Of a stretch of DNA of 64,000 nucleotides, positions 46,387 through 55,325 are shown piece after piece (the stretch's first letter is position 1; each line of letters begins with the position of its first letter). The notes below the pieces were generated by a model, which was given only the letters and a program-made list of their open reading frames with translations, did not search any database and was not told where the DNA came from. Position numbers and translations under genes: made by a program. Where the stretch lies: positions 124,001-188,000 of the forward strand of contig NZ_FONX01000006.1 in assembly GCF_900113035.1 (NCBI RefSeq). Direction: 5' to 3'. Origin of the DNA: Paracidovorax wautersii. Its GTDB lineage: Bacteria > Pseudomonadota > Gammaproteobacteria > Burkholderiales > Burkholderiaceae_C.

Positions 46387-46622
46387 CGCTGGATCCGCAG
46401 TCCCTCGCGCCGCGGTGAGCGGCCGCGCCCGCGCGGAGCGCCCCTGACGGCGCTGCGCACCCTTGCCGGACAGTCCGCCGGATGGGGCGTCGGCCCGCTG
46501 CCGCTCGCACGCCCCTGGGAAGGGGCGGCGGGGTAAGGCTGCAAAATATGACAAGAATCGTCCGGCGCTCTGGTCTCGGTCCGGGCACAGGCATGGCATC
46601 CGAAACCATCTTGGGAGACATC

Positions 46623-47450
46623 ATGGTTGTACCGTTTGATCACGGCGCCAGGCGTGACGGCGCACAGACGCTGGGGCGGGGCCTGCGGATCGCCTCGCTG
46701 ATCATGCAGGCGGGCCAGGGCGGACTGGGTCTCTCGGACGTGGTGGAGGCCACGGGCCTGAACAAGTCCACGACCCATCGGCTGCTGTTGGAGCTCGTCG
46801 GCGCCGGACTGCTGTCCCGTGACGAGCAGCGCAGGTACCGGCTCGGGCCCCTGGCCTACGAGATGGGATTGGTCTCGTCCTACCGCTACGACGTGCGCCC
46901 GCTGTGCGAGACTTCGCTGGACCGCATCGCCTGCAGTACGGGCGACACCGTGTTCCTGGGCAAGCGGTGTGGCGCCTCGTCCGTGTGCATCGACCACCGC
47001 ATCGGCGCCGAAGTGCGCCCGCCCATCGTGCCGCCGAAAGGCCGCGTCCATCCCCTGGGGGTGGGCTCGATGGGGATGGCGGTGCTCAGCCAGCTGAGCG
47101 ACGAGCAGGTGACCGTGATCAACGCGGCGAACCGCAAGCGGCTGGAGGCCTTCGCCGGCGTCTCCTCGGCCTACGTCCAGGAGATGGTGGAGCGCACGCG
47201 CGCGCTGGGTTTCGCCCGGATGGCGAACCATGTGGCGCACGGGGTGGTGTCGCTCGGCGTGAGCATCAACGACGGGTCGGGACGGCCCCTGCTGGCCATC
47301 AGCGTGGCCACGACCCTGGGCCGCATGAGCCGCAGCCATGAGCAGTCGGTGCTGGACGCGCTCTATGCGGAAGCGCTGGTCCTGCAAGAGAGCCTGCTGC
47401 AACGCTCCCGCTTCCCGGCCGACGCTTTCGCCGTCCCCGTCACGCCCTAG
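46623..47450 (+). CDS. IclR family transcriptional regulator
   Basis: A 275-residue IclR-type regulator. The winged helix-turn-helix (about 20-75) reads GLGLSDVVEATGLNKSTTHR, then LLLELVGAGLLSRDEQRRY. The effector domain contains VHPLGVGSMGMAVLSQL and the final HEQSVLDALYAEA helix. ATG 46623 follows GGGAGA; upstream in-frame starts extend only into low-complexity sequence. It heads the block of CoA-ligase, Bug, porin, oxidoreductase and lyase genes on the same strand and probably controls them. Confidence 0.92.
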   Translation: MVVPFDHGARRDGAQTLGRGLRIASLIMQAGQGGLGLSDVVEATGLNKSTTHRLLLELVGAGLLSRDEQRRYRLGPLAYEMGLVSSYRYDVRPLCETSLDRIACSTGDTVFLGKRCGASSVCIDHRIGAEVRPPIVPPKGRVHPLGVGSMGMAVLSQLSDEQVTVINAANRKRLEAFAGVSSAYVQEMVERTRALGFARMANHVAHGVVSLGVSINDGSGRPLLAISVATTLGRMSRSHEQSVLDALYAEALVLQESLLQRSRFPADAFAVPVTP

Positions 47451-47557
47451 CGCGCGGCCATTCGCGCGAAGTTCCCTGTATGTGGAACTTCGCGGCACCA
47501 CGGGCGCGCCGCCCTTCCTAGACTTCGGTGCAACCGATGTGGATGGAAGGGAAAGCA

Positions 47558-49108
47558 ATGCAGGCAAACGCGATGGCGTCGATGGGAGAGGCGCTGGTCC
47601 ATGCGTTCGAGCGCTCCGGCGCCAGGGTGGCGATCGAGTGCGACGGCGCCGAGGTGACGTATGCGCAGCTGGCGTCGGACGTCGCCAGGACGATCGGCGC
47701 GCTGCGGGCCCTGGGCTTGAAGCCGGGCGACCGGATCGCGCAGATCGCGGCGAACGGCTATGAGGCCTTCCTGGTGGTCGCGGCGGCCTACGTCGGAGGC
47801 TTCACCCTGGTGCCGCTGCAATACAACGGCGATCTGGAGGACCATCGCTTCGCCATCGAGGACAGCCGGCCCGCCCTGGTGATCGTCGATGCAGGGCGTG
47901 CCGGCCGCGCGCAGCAATTGGCGGCGTCCTGCGGGCACGCATTCCTGCGCGCGACCCACGACGAGCTGGCCACCGCGGCCGCCGGGCAGCCGCAGCGCCC
48001 GCTGCGCTCGTTCGCCGGGGCCGCGGACCCGCAGGGCTGCGCCCGCCTCAACTACACCGGCGGCACGACGGGCAAGCCCAAGGGCGTGATGATCGCCTCG
48101 GCCGCGCTGACCTACGCCACGATGCTGCACGTCATCGCCAACGGCTACGACGGCGATACCCGGCTGCTCGTGGCCTCGCCGATCTCGCACGGCGGCGGCT
48201 CGTTCATCCCCCCGGTGCTGTGGATGGGCGGGCGCGTCGTCATCCACAACGGGTTCGATGCGGCGCGCGTGACCGCGGAGATCGCCAGCGGCCGGGTCAA
48301 CTCGCTGTTCCTGGTGCCGACGATGCTGTACGCCTTGCTCGACCACCCGGACGTGGCCCGGATCCAGCGCGGGCAACTGCGCAGGGTCACCTACGGCGCC
48401 GCTCCGGCGTCGCCCGCCCGCCTGCGGCAGGCGCTGGAGCTGTTCGGGCCGGTGCTGGTCCAGAGCTACGGTCAGTCGGAGGCGCCCGGCGCCATCCTGT
48501 ACCTGTCGGCGCAGGAGCATGTGCACGAGGATCCGCAGCGGCTCATGGCGGCCGGCAAGCCCTATCCGGGCGTGAGCATCAAGCTGGTCGGCCAGGACGG
48601 CCAGGCGCGCACCGGCTCCGGGGAGGTGGGCGAGATCTGCGTGCGGGCGCCGCACGTGATGCTGGGCTACCTGAACAACCCCGAGCTGACCGAGGCGACG
48701 ATCAGGGACGGCTGGCTGCATACCGGTGACCTGGCCCGCGTGGACCCGTACGGCTTCTTCCATATCGTCGACCGCGCCAAGGACATGATCATCTCCGGCG
48801 GGTTCAACGTCTATGCGTCGGAGGTGGAAAGCGTCCTGGAGGCGCACCCGGACGTCAAGGCCTCGGCGGTGATCGGCGTGCCCGACGAACGCTGGGGCGA
48901 GGCCGTGAAGGCCTTCGTCGTGCCGCAGCCCCAGTGTTGCCCCGCCGAGGCGGATCTCATTGCCTTCGCCAAGGCGAACATCGGCTCGATCAAGGCGCCC
49001 AAGACGATCGAGATCACGGGCAGCCTGCCGGTGACGAAGGTCGGGAAGATCGACAAGAAGGCGTTGCGCGCGCCGTACTGGGAGGGCAAGGCCCGCGGAG
49101 TGAACTGA
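47558..49108 (+). CDS. AMP-dependent acyl-CoA synthetase/ligase
   Basis: A 516-residue adenylate-forming ligase that activates a carboxylic acid to its CoA thioester. The phosphate loop YTGGTTGKPKGVM lies near residue 166. Also present are YGQSEAP, GWLHTGDLARVD, DRAKDMIISGGFNVYASEVE and the catalytic Lys in PVTKVGKIDKKALR. ATG 47558 is preferred (GGAAGGGAAAG upstream) over in-frame ATGs at 47528 and 47540. Homologues in such clusters act on fatty, aryl or dicarboxylic acids. With the citryl-CoA lyase downstream, a branched hydroxy-acid route is conceivable. Confidence 0.93.
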   Translation: MQANAMASMGEALVHAFERSGARVAIECDGAEVTYAQLASDVARTIGALRALGLKPGDRIAQIAANGYEAFLVVAAAYVGGFTLVPLQYNGDLEDHRFAIEDSRPALVIVDAGRAGRAQQLAASCGHAFLRATHDELATAAAGQPQRPLRSFAGAADPQGCARLNYTGGTTGKPKGVMIASAALTYATMLHVIANGYDGDTRLLVASPISHGGGSFIPPVLWMGGRVVIHNGFDAARVTAEIASGRVNSLFLVPTMLYALLDHPDVARIQRGQLRRVTYGAAPASPARLRQALELFGPVLVQSYGQSEAPGAILYLSAQEHVHEDPQRLMAAGKPYPGVSIKLVGQDGQARTGSGEVGEICVRAPHVMLGYLNNPELTEATIRDGWLHTGDLARVDPYGFFHIVDRAKDMIISGGFNVYASEVESVLEAHPDVKASAVIGVPDERWGEAVKAFVVPQPQCCPAEADLIAFAKANIGSIKAPKTIEITGSLPVTKVGKIDKKALRAPYWEGKARGVN

Positions 49109-49233
49109 GCCTGCCGCGCTGCGGCCGGCCACGCAGCACCGTGTATCGGAGAGCCGCCAGCCGGTGCGGCCGCGCACCGGGTGGGGCAGGGCTGCTGTCC
49201 AAGGGAAGAACGGAAGACATCAAGGAGACAACG

Positions 49234-50181
49234 ATGAAACGCAGATCGATTTTGCTGGGCGTGCCGCTGGGCGCCATCGCCCCCGCCATCTTCGCCAGCC
49301 CCAGGCCGGTCACGGTGGTCGTTCCGTACCCTGCTGGAGGCACCACCGACAAGGTGGGCCGCTACGTGGCGAATGGGTTGACGGAGAAGCTGGGCCAGAA
49401 TTTCCTCGTGCTCAACAAGCCCGGCGCCGGCGGGACCATCGGCATCAGCGAGGTCGCGCGTGCGCCGGCCGACGGATCGATGCTCGGGATCGTCTACGAC
49501 TCGCACGCCGTGGACCACCTCGTCTACCCGAGCCTTGCCTACCATCCGTTCAGGTCCTTCGAGTTCGTCAGCCTCGTGGTGACCGCGCCGCACGTGCTGG
49601 TCACCTCCGCCCGCACGCCCTACAGGACCCTGGACGACCTCATCGCCGCCGGCAAGGCGGGCCCGAACAAGGTGACGTACGGCGCGATCGGCGAGGGCAC
49701 GTCGACGACCTTGAATGCGGCGCTGTTCGCCGAGAAGGCCGGCTTCCAGGCGCTGCGCGTGCCGTACAACGGCGGCGGTGGCGCCTACCTGGCGGATCTG
49801 CTGGCCGGGCGCTTCGACTACATCATGGGCGCCTTGCCGGCGGCCCTGGCCCATATTGAGAGCGGTCAGCTGCGCGCGCTCGCGTACGGCGGGCCCACCC
49901 GGTCCACCTTGCTGCCGGAGGTCCCGACGCTCAGTGAGACCTTCCCGGGCATGGAGGCTGCGTCCTGGGTCGGCGTGGTCGCTCCCGCAGGGCTGCCCAA
50001 GGCCAGGGTCGACCAGCTGAGCGATGCGATCCGCGCTGTGGTGCTCAGCGAGCCGCTGCGGCACAAGCTGGTGGCGGAGGGCTTCGTGGTGCAAGGGTCC
50101 ACCAGTGCCCAGTTCCTCGAGCGCGCGCGCGCCGATTCCGAACTCCAGAGCCGGCTGCTCAAACGGGGCGCGAACAAGTAG
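49234..50181 (+). CDS. Bug/TctC family periplasmic solute-binding protein
   Basis: A 315-residue Bug protein. The signal is MKRRSILLGVPLGAIAPAIF. Motifs VVVPYPAGGTTDKVGRYVA, FLVLNKPGAGGTIGISEVA, RAPADGSMLGIVYD and LLPEVPTLSETFPG are typical. The ribosome site is AAGGAG. It lies between the CoA ligase and a porin, so it probably captures the acid that the ligase activates, although no TctAB permease is present. Confidence 0.93.
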   Translation: MKRRSILLGVPLGAIAPAIFASPRPVTVVVPYPAGGTTDKVGRYVANGLTEKLGQNFLVLNKPGAGGTIGISEVARAPADGSMLGIVYDSHAVDHLVYPSLAYHPFRSFEFVSLVVTAPHVLVTSARTPYRTLDDLIAAGKAGPNKVTYGAIGEGTSTTLNAALFAEKAGFQALRVPYNGGGGAYLADLLAGRFDYIMGALPAALAHIESGQLRALAYGGPTRSTLLPEVPTLSETFPGMEAASWVGVVAPAGLPKARVDQLSDAIRAVVLSEPLRHKLVAEGFVVQGSTSAQFLERARADSELQSRLLKRGANK

Positions 50182-50218
50182 CCCCCGACCGGCACCACCA
50201 GAACAAGAGGAGACAACC

Positions 50219-51346
50219 ATGAAACACGCCATCGCGGCGGCGGGGGCTTGCTTTGCCCTGGCCGCCTCCCACTCCCACGCGCAGACCAACGTGGTGGTCT
50301 ACGGCGTGCTCGACGTCGGCATGGACTACGGCAAGGCCGGATCGTTCAGCCAGGTGCGTCAGCTGTCCGGCGGGCTGGTCGGCTCGCGGCTGGGATTCCG
50401 CGGAACCGAGGACCTCGGCGGCGGCCTGTCGGCGGTGTTCCGCCTCGAAAGCGGCATCAACGCCGACACCGGCACGTTCGCCCAGGGCGGCCGCGCGTTC
50501 GGGCGGGAGGCCACGGTGGGGCTTTCCTCCAAGGACTGGGGCACGATCCGCCTCGGCCGCATGGGCAGCACCTTCTATGTGGCATCGCTTTCGGTCAATG
50601 CATTCCAGGCCGGCCAGTCGGGCTCGGTGTCGGCGATCACGAGGAGCACCGCGACGAGCGACAAGTACCCGCTGCACCTGATCGCCGCGGCCCGCTCCGA
50701 CAACGCAGTGCACTACACCTCGCCGTCCTGGGGCGGCGTGCAGCTCCAACTGCACGGATCCGCCGGCGAGAAGAGCACCACGCAGGGCAGCATGGTCGGG
50801 GCCACGCTGCAGTACAACGCACGCCCCTGGAACGTCCTCGTCTCGGTGGCCAAGCAGCGCGGCGCCGGCAGCACGGACCGGGTGGGCGCGGCGCGCGGCC
50901 TGATGGTGGGCGGCAGCTACGACGCGGGCTTCGCAAAGGTCTTCGCCGGGTACACGCGCGAGAAGAACGACTGCCTCACCTGCACCGGCGTGCTGGAGCG
51001 CATGGAGGGGCTGACCGCCCGCGGCGCGGGCGACTTCACGCTGCTGAACCTGGGGGTGCGCGCGCCGGTGGGTGCCTGGACGCTGATCGGCGAGGTGTTC
51101 TACCTGCGCGACCGCAGCGACTACGCGGCGCCGGTGGGCAACAGGGATGTGCCGTGGCTGGCGCTCGGCGCGGAGTACGCACTGTCCAAGCGCACCACGC
51201 TGTGGGGATCCGTCGGGGCGGTGCGCAACCGCAACGGCTCCCAGTACGTGCTGTCGACCGGGCCCGCGCCGCGTCCGGCGAACGCGGTTCCCGCGGGCAA
51301 CCCCACCGCCAAGAACATCGGCATCGGGATCACCCATGCGTTCTAG
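50219..51346 (+). CDS. Outer membrane porin (Porin_4 type)
   Basis: A 375-residue trimeric-porin-type protein. The signal peptide ends at SHSHAQ, followed by TNVVVYGVLDVGMDYG. LVGSRLGFRGTEDLGGGLSA and VFRLESGINADTG are the usual betaproteobacterial porin signature. It ends in THAF with the C-terminal Phe for barrel insertion. Thirty-seven bases after the Bug gene with its own AGAGGAG site. It would let the substrate of this operon cross the outer membrane. Confidence 0.95.
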   Translation: MKHAIAAAGACFALAASHSHAQTNVVVYGVLDVGMDYGKAGSFSQVRQLSGGLVGSRLGFRGTEDLGGGLSAVFRLESGINADTGTFAQGGRAFGREATVGLSSKDWGTIRLGRMGSTFYVASLSVNAFQAGQSGSVSAITRSTATSDKYPLHLIAAARSDNAVHYTSPSWGGVQLQLHGSAGEKSTTQGSMVGATLQYNARPWNVLVSVAKQRGAGSTDRVGAARGLMVGGSYDAGFAKVFAGYTREKNDCLTCTGVLERMEGLTARGAGDFTLLNLGVRAPVGAWTLIGEVFYLRDRSDYAAPVGNRDVPWLALGAEYALSKRTTLWGSVGAVRNRNGSQYVLSTGPAPRPANAVPAGNPTAKNIGIGITHAF

Positions 51347-51379
51347 TTCCTTCGCCGCCGGCGGCCGGGAGGCGCGCCG

Positions 51380-52354
51380 ATGAAAGCCGTCGTGGTGGTC
51401 GATTCGCCGCAAGGCAAGACGCTGCAGGTGCGGGAGGTGGCCGCGCCGGTGCCCGGGCCGGGCCAGGTGCTGGTGCACGTCCATGCCGCGGCCCTGAACC
51501 GCTCGGACCTGAGCCGTACGCAGAAGCACTATGCGCCGCGTCCAGTCCACATCGCGGGCAACGAGATGAGCGGCGAAGTCATCGCGCTGGGCCCGGGGGT
51601 GACGCGCTTCGCGCCCGGCGACCGCGTCATGGCCTTGGCCGACGGCAGCTACGCCGAACAGGTGTGCGTAGACGAAGACGTGGCCCTGAGGGTGCCGGAC
51701 GCGCTGCCGCTGCTCGACGCCGCAGCCGTGCCGGTGAGCTACCTGACGGCGCACGACGCGCTGCGCAGCGCCGGCCACCTGGCCGGCGGCGAATCGGTCC
51801 TCATCCACTCCGTGACCTCCGGCGTGGGAATCGCCGCGGTGCAGATCGCGCGGGTGCTCGGCGCGGGCCTCGTCATGGGCTCGACGCGCCGTGCCGACAG
51901 GGCCGAGCCGCTGCGCGCGCACGGCCTGCAGGAGATCGTGGACCTGGCGCGGGCGCCCGACTTCTCGCGCGCCGTCCTGGAGAAGACCGGCGGGCAGGGG
52001 ACGGCGCTGATCCTGGATGCGATCGGCGGCGGCGTGCTCGCCCAGAATCTGGCCGCGGCGGCGGTTCGCGGGCGCATCGTGGTGCTCGGCATGCTGGGCG
52101 GCACCGAGGACACGCTCGACCTGAACCTGCTCGCTTTGCGCCGGCTGCAGCTGATCGGCGTGTCCTTCCGCAGCCGCAGCCTCGCGGAGCGGGCGCAGGT
52201 GTGCCGGCGGTTCGAGGCGGAGCTTGGGCCGCGCCTCGCGGACGGCACGCTGCGCCCCGTGATCTCCAGGACGTTCCCCCTGGACGAGGCGCTGCAGGCC
52301 CAGGAGTTCATGCGCGGCAACCTGCACCTGGGCAAGATCGTCCTGCTGCCGTGA
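51380..52354 (+). CDS. Quinone oxidoreductase-like zinc-free MDR dehydrogenase
   Basis: A 324-residue medium-chain dehydrogenase/reductase of the quinone-oxidoreductase branch. The GroES-like domain (VLVHVHAAALNRSDL, PVHIAGNEMSGEVIALG) and the Rossmann segment (ESVLIHSVTSGVGIAAVQIA) are clear. Structural-zinc cysteines are missing, consistent with the zeta-crystallin type. It starts 33 nt after the porin stop and precedes the lyase by 33 nt, so it shares the transcript. Probable substrate is an enone or enoyl-type intermediate. Confidence 0.9.
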   Translation: MKAVVVVDSPQGKTLQVREVAAPVPGPGQVLVHVHAAALNRSDLSRTQKHYAPRPVHIAGNEMSGEVIALGPGVTRFAPGDRVMALADGSYAEQVCVDEDVALRVPDALPLLDAAAVPVSYLTAHDALRSAGHLAGGESVLIHSVTSGVGIAAVQIARVLGAGLVMGSTRRADRAEPLRAHGLQEIVDLARAPDFSRAVLEKTGGQGTALILDAIGGGVLAQNLAAAAVRGRIVVLGMLGGTEDTLDLNLLALRRLQLIGVSFRSRSLAERAQVCRRFEAELGPRLADGTLRPVISRTFPLDEALQAQEFMRGNLHLGKIVLLP

Positions 52355-52387
52355 GCGACGCGAAAGACAAAAAGGAAGGTATCCGCC

Positions 52388-53158
52388 ATGAACGTGACAG
52401 CCATCGGCCACGCGAGCACCCACACGGTCACGCTGCGCGGCCATGACCTGGCGCACGAGGTCCTCGGCAAGATGGACTTCGTGGAGGCGCTGGTCCTGTG
52501 CGTGCTGGGCCGCAGGCCGCGCGCCGAGGAGAAGCGGATGATCGACGCCATCCTCGTGGTGGCCCTGGACCATGGCCTGACCCCGCCGGCCATCGCCGCC
52601 CGGATGGCCTATCTCGGCGCACCCGAGTCGCTGGCTGGCGCCGTCGCGGCGGGGCTGCTGGGCGCGGGCTCCCGCTTCCTGGGCCCGGCGTCGCTGGCGG
52701 CCGAGCAGTTCGCCGGCTGGACGGCGGGCCTGACCGACGGCAACGGCCCTGAAGCCTACGCCCGGCTCGCGCGCGAACTGGCCGCACCTTCGGCGGGAAC
52801 CCGGTTTGTCGGCTTTGGCCATCCGGTGCACACCGAGGGCGATCCCCGCGTCCCCGCGCTGCGGCGCATCGCGCAGGAGAACGGCTTCCACGGCAAGGCA
52901 TGGCGCCTGGCCGACGCCATCGTGCAGGAACTCGAGCGGCAGGGCCGGCGCCTGCCGCTGAACGCGGCCGGCGGGACGGCGCTGTGCGTCCTGGGCATGG
53001 GGCTCGAGCCACGGCTCGCGACGTGCCTTGCGCTGATCGGGCGCTGCGGCGGACTGGTCGCGCATATCCTCGAGGAAAGCGCGGCGCCGCTGGCACAGGA
53101 CGCCTGGCGCTTGATCGACACGCAATTCACCGCGCCGCCCGCGGACATCCGCCGGTGA
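52388..53158 (+). CDS. Citryl-CoA lyase / short citrate-synthase-like protein
   Basis: A 256-residue protein of the citrate synthase fold, much shorter than citrate synthase (about 430). It begins HTVTLRGHDLAHEVLGKMDF, and shows LDHGLTPPAIAARMAY and FGHPVHTEGDPRVPALRRIA, which carry the two active-site histidines. Such short homologues are annotated as citryl-CoA lyases and split a citryl-CoA-like thioester into acetyl-CoA and a ketoacid. Last gene of the IclR-headed operon. Start has an AAGGAAGG site. Confidence 0.82.
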   Translation: MNVTAIGHASTHTVTLRGHDLAHEVLGKMDFVEALVLCVLGRRPRAEEKRMIDAILVVALDHGLTPPAIAARMAYLGAPESLAGAVAAGLLGAGSRFLGPASLAAEQFAGWTAGLTDGNGPEAYARLARELAAPSAGTRFVGFGHPVHTEGDPRVPALRRIAQENGFHGKAWRLADAIVQELERQGRRLPLNAAGGTALCVLGMGLEPRLATCLALIGRCGGLVAHILEESAAPLAQDAWRLIDTQFTAPPADIRR

Positions 53159-53436
53159 TCCCGGCGGGACCCGGGGATGGCGCCTCGGCAGCGCCCGGCC
53201 GGGCCAGGCGCCGCATGCTTGCGCCGAAGATCGTCGGCGCGTCCCAGCGGCCGGTGCGTTCATCCAGGCTTCAGGCGGCCTGAAAGGGCCAGGCGGCGGT
53301 GTCCGCCAGGGACAAACCGGCCGCCTCCGCGTCGAAGAGGCAGGCGCTCCGGAGGAAGCCTGCCTGGTGGCTCATGGGAACATGCCGCCTGGGTGATGCC
53401 CGGCGGCGCAGCGCCCCGCCGCTCGCGTGCTCCGGG

Positions 53437-53898
53437 CTACAGCGGGAACGCCGCGAGCAGCTCGGCGAAACTCAGTTGCGTGGGCAGCGCCGGAGCCTCA
53501 TCCCGGCGGTACTGCTCGGGCACCTCCTGCGGCAGCATCTCGCCGCGTTGCACGGCGCGCTGGAGCAGGTCGTGCCGCTCGATCCAGAGCAGTTCATAGC
53601 GCGCGATCGCGTCCCATTCGGCCGGGGTGTTGCCCTCGACCTCGTAGGCGTGGTCGCAGGCGCGGGCATCGGTGTCGTCGTAGCGGACGCAGACCTCGCG
53701 GTAGGCGCCGAAATCGTGCGGAAAGCTCCGCACTGTGAACCGGGCCGGCACGTCGTCGGCCAGCGGGTACAGGCGCTCCAGCATGCGCAGGAACACCCGG
53801 CACTCGCGCCGCGAGCGCTCGTCGTAGTCGGCCCGGCCGACCTGGGCGCAGGCCTCCTCGCAGGGCGAGGGGCCGATGGTCATCAACTGGTAGGTCAT
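53437..53898 (-). CDS. Hypothetical protein of mobile-element type
   Basis: A 153-residue acidic, soluble protein (MTYQLMTIGPSPCEEACAQV) that I recognise only as the kind of small cargo gene common on conjugative elements of betaproteobacteria. ATG 53898 follows GGAGAT; a longer in-frame extension is Arg/Pro-rich leader sequence. A 10-bp-stem hairpin (53921-53954) precedes the ribosome site. It ends the leftmost part of the element-like cluster; the 278 bases between it and the citryl-CoA lyase gene hold nothing recognised and may contain the element boundary. Confidence 0.7.
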   Translation of the reverse strand: MTYQLMTIGPSPCEEACAQVGRADYDERSRRECRVFLRMLERLYPLADDVPARFTVRSFPHDFGAYREVCVRYDDTDARACDHAYEVEGNTPAEWDAIARYELLWIERHDLLQRAVQRGEMLPQEVPEQYRRDEAPALPTQLSFAELLAAFPL

Positions 53899-53920
53899 GG
53901 GATATCTCCGAAAGAAGTGG

Positions 53921-53993
53921 CGGGCCGCCGGCCGGCATCGGCGACGGCGGCCCGGAGGTAAGGGCGCATTCCGGCCGGGCGGCCGGAATGCGC
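53921..53993 (-). promoter_or_regulatory. Two leader hairpins before the 153-residue gene
   Basis: CGGGCCGCCG pairs with CGGCGGCCCG (53921-53954, loop 14), ending 22 bases before the start codon. A second hairpin, GCGCATTCCGGCC pairing with GGCCGGAATGCGC, has a 13-bp perfect stem and a 4-base loop (53964-53993). No T-run follows on the minus strand, so these look like leader structures, not simple terminators. Confidence 0.6.
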
Positions 53994-54052
53994 GCAGCAG
54001 GGGAGGGCGAGGACGCACTGAAGGCGCCGTCGCTGCCCCCGCCTTGCCCGGC

Positions 54053-54577
54053 TTACGTCAATCCCCAGGCCGCGCAGGCGAGGTCTCCGTCGAAGGGGCA
54101 GTGCTCAAGCAGCGTGGCGATGGCCGCGCGCTCCAGCGACACGGTGAGCGTGTCGAACCCCTCGGGATACTTGGCAAGACCGGTGTAGAGGTCGAATTCG
54201 CCGTCTTCCAGCGCTTCCTCGACGAGGCTGCTGGCGGCATCGAGGTCGAACTCACCATCCGGGAACGCCTCCTCTGGTCCGTTCAGCCCAGGAACCGCGC
54301 GGACCGCCGAGGCCTGGCACCGGATGCAGCGGTAGAAGCCCCCGCTGTCGTCGTACTCGGATGTGACCTCGAACGACAGCGTGACGGCGTCGAGCCAGGC
54401 GTGCTGGAGGAAGAGCGCCGCCAGCGTGGCGCCCGCCCAGCTGCGGTCGAGCCGCTCGCGATCGGCATGCGCCGCCCGGTAGCGGGCTTCGGCCCCGATG
54501 CCGGCGGCATTGAGCGCCACGGCGCCGTCGGCGCCCGCGAGGTAGGCGGGCTGCTCTTCTGTGGATTCAGTGGACAT
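54053..54577 (-). CDS. Hypothetical protein coupled to TIM-barrel gene
   Basis: A 174-residue acidic protein (MSTESTEEQPAYLAG start) that I do not recognise. It has a pair of cysteines in YRCIRCQAS and an acidic C-terminal half (PDGEFDLDAASSLVEEALED). Its ATG lies 11 bases inside the end of the upstream TIM-barrel gene, so translation is coupled. Third gene of a three-gene set with DUF6878 and the barrel protein. Confidence 0.72.
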   Translation of the reverse strand: MSTESTEEQPAYLAGADGAVALNAAGIGAEARYRAAHADRERLDRSWAGATLAALFLQHAWLDAVTLSFEVTSEYDDSGGFYRCIRCQASAVRAVPGLNGPEEAFPDGEFDLDAASSLVEEALEDGEFDLYTGLAKYPEGFDTLTVSLERAAIATLLEHCPFDGDLACAAWGLT

Positions 54578-55325
54578 GGGTGTTCCTCGTTCTGCGGTGG
54601 TTTCCCTCTGAGAACACCACCGCGCTGGGTTGGATGTGGATCAGCAGCGGGTACCACCAGGACGGCACGGTGCAGACCTGGTGCCAGTCGCCGCGGCCGT
54701 CGTTGTCGCTGACGTGGACCTCGATGCAGCGCTCGCAGGCGAGCATCTCGGCCACGAACGTCGGCTCATGGCGTCCGGTGGCAGTCGCCAGGATGTGCAG
54801 GTGCGACAGATCGAGCGCGTAGGGCACGCCCGACTCGAACACCGCCCGGTATTCGGACCAGCTCGAGACCAGCCACGTGTCGCCCGGCGTGGGGTAGTGG
54901 CCCTCGATGCCGACCGGGCAGCCGAACAGGTCGGCGCAGCGGCGCGCGTGCTCCAGCGCCATGGACAGCGTCGCTTGCGCGCGCCGGCCGGCGTGCGCCG
55001 TGTACGCGGGCGCCCCGAGCCTGCGGCTGATGCGCGCCGCCTGGACGAACCAATCGGCGTGCAGCGTGAAGCCGCTGAGGTCGGCGAAGCGGCGGTCCGC
55101 GAGGACATGTACGTTGGCGTGCAGCCGGAAGCGTGTGCGCGGATGGGCCATGCGCAGCGCGTCGGCCCGGTCCTCGGTCAGGCAGCCCGTCGATTGCGGC
55201 ACCAGCTGGACGTGCTCGGCCGACAGCGGTCCGAATAGCGGTTCGCCGATCGGAGCGTGCAGGAGCGCCGCGGCCGCTTCGTGGCGCATCCCCGGCCAGC
55301 AGGCCAGCGAGACATGCGCCTTCAC
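54567..55325 (-). CDS. Xylose-isomerase-like TIM-barrel protein
   Basis: A 252-residue protein read from GTG 55325, which follows AGGAGG at 6 bases and overlaps the upstream stop (GTGA). It resembles xylose-isomerase-like TIM barrels (AP endonuclease family 2 fold): strands end in FRLHANVHV, PAYTAHAGR, GIEGHYPTP, ALDLSHLHI, VHVSDNDGRGDWH and VVFSEGN. These carry the Glu, Asp/His, His and Glu expected at a divalent metal site. Sugar epimerase/isomerase or nuclease activity are both known for the fold. Such a gene is unusual among element cargo. Confidence 0.65.
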   Translation of the reverse strand: MKAHVSLACWPGMRHEAAAALLHAPIGEPLFGPLSAEHVQLVPQSTGCLTEDRADALRMAHPRTRFRLHANVHVLADRRFADLSGFTLHADWFVQAARISRRLGAPAYTAHAGRRAQATLSMALEHARRCADLFGCPVGIEGHYPTPGDTWLVSSWSEYRAVFESGVPYALDLSHLHILATATGRHEPTFVAEMLACERCIEVHVSDNDGRGDWHQVCTVPSWWYPLLIHIQPSAVVFSEGNHRRTRNTHVH

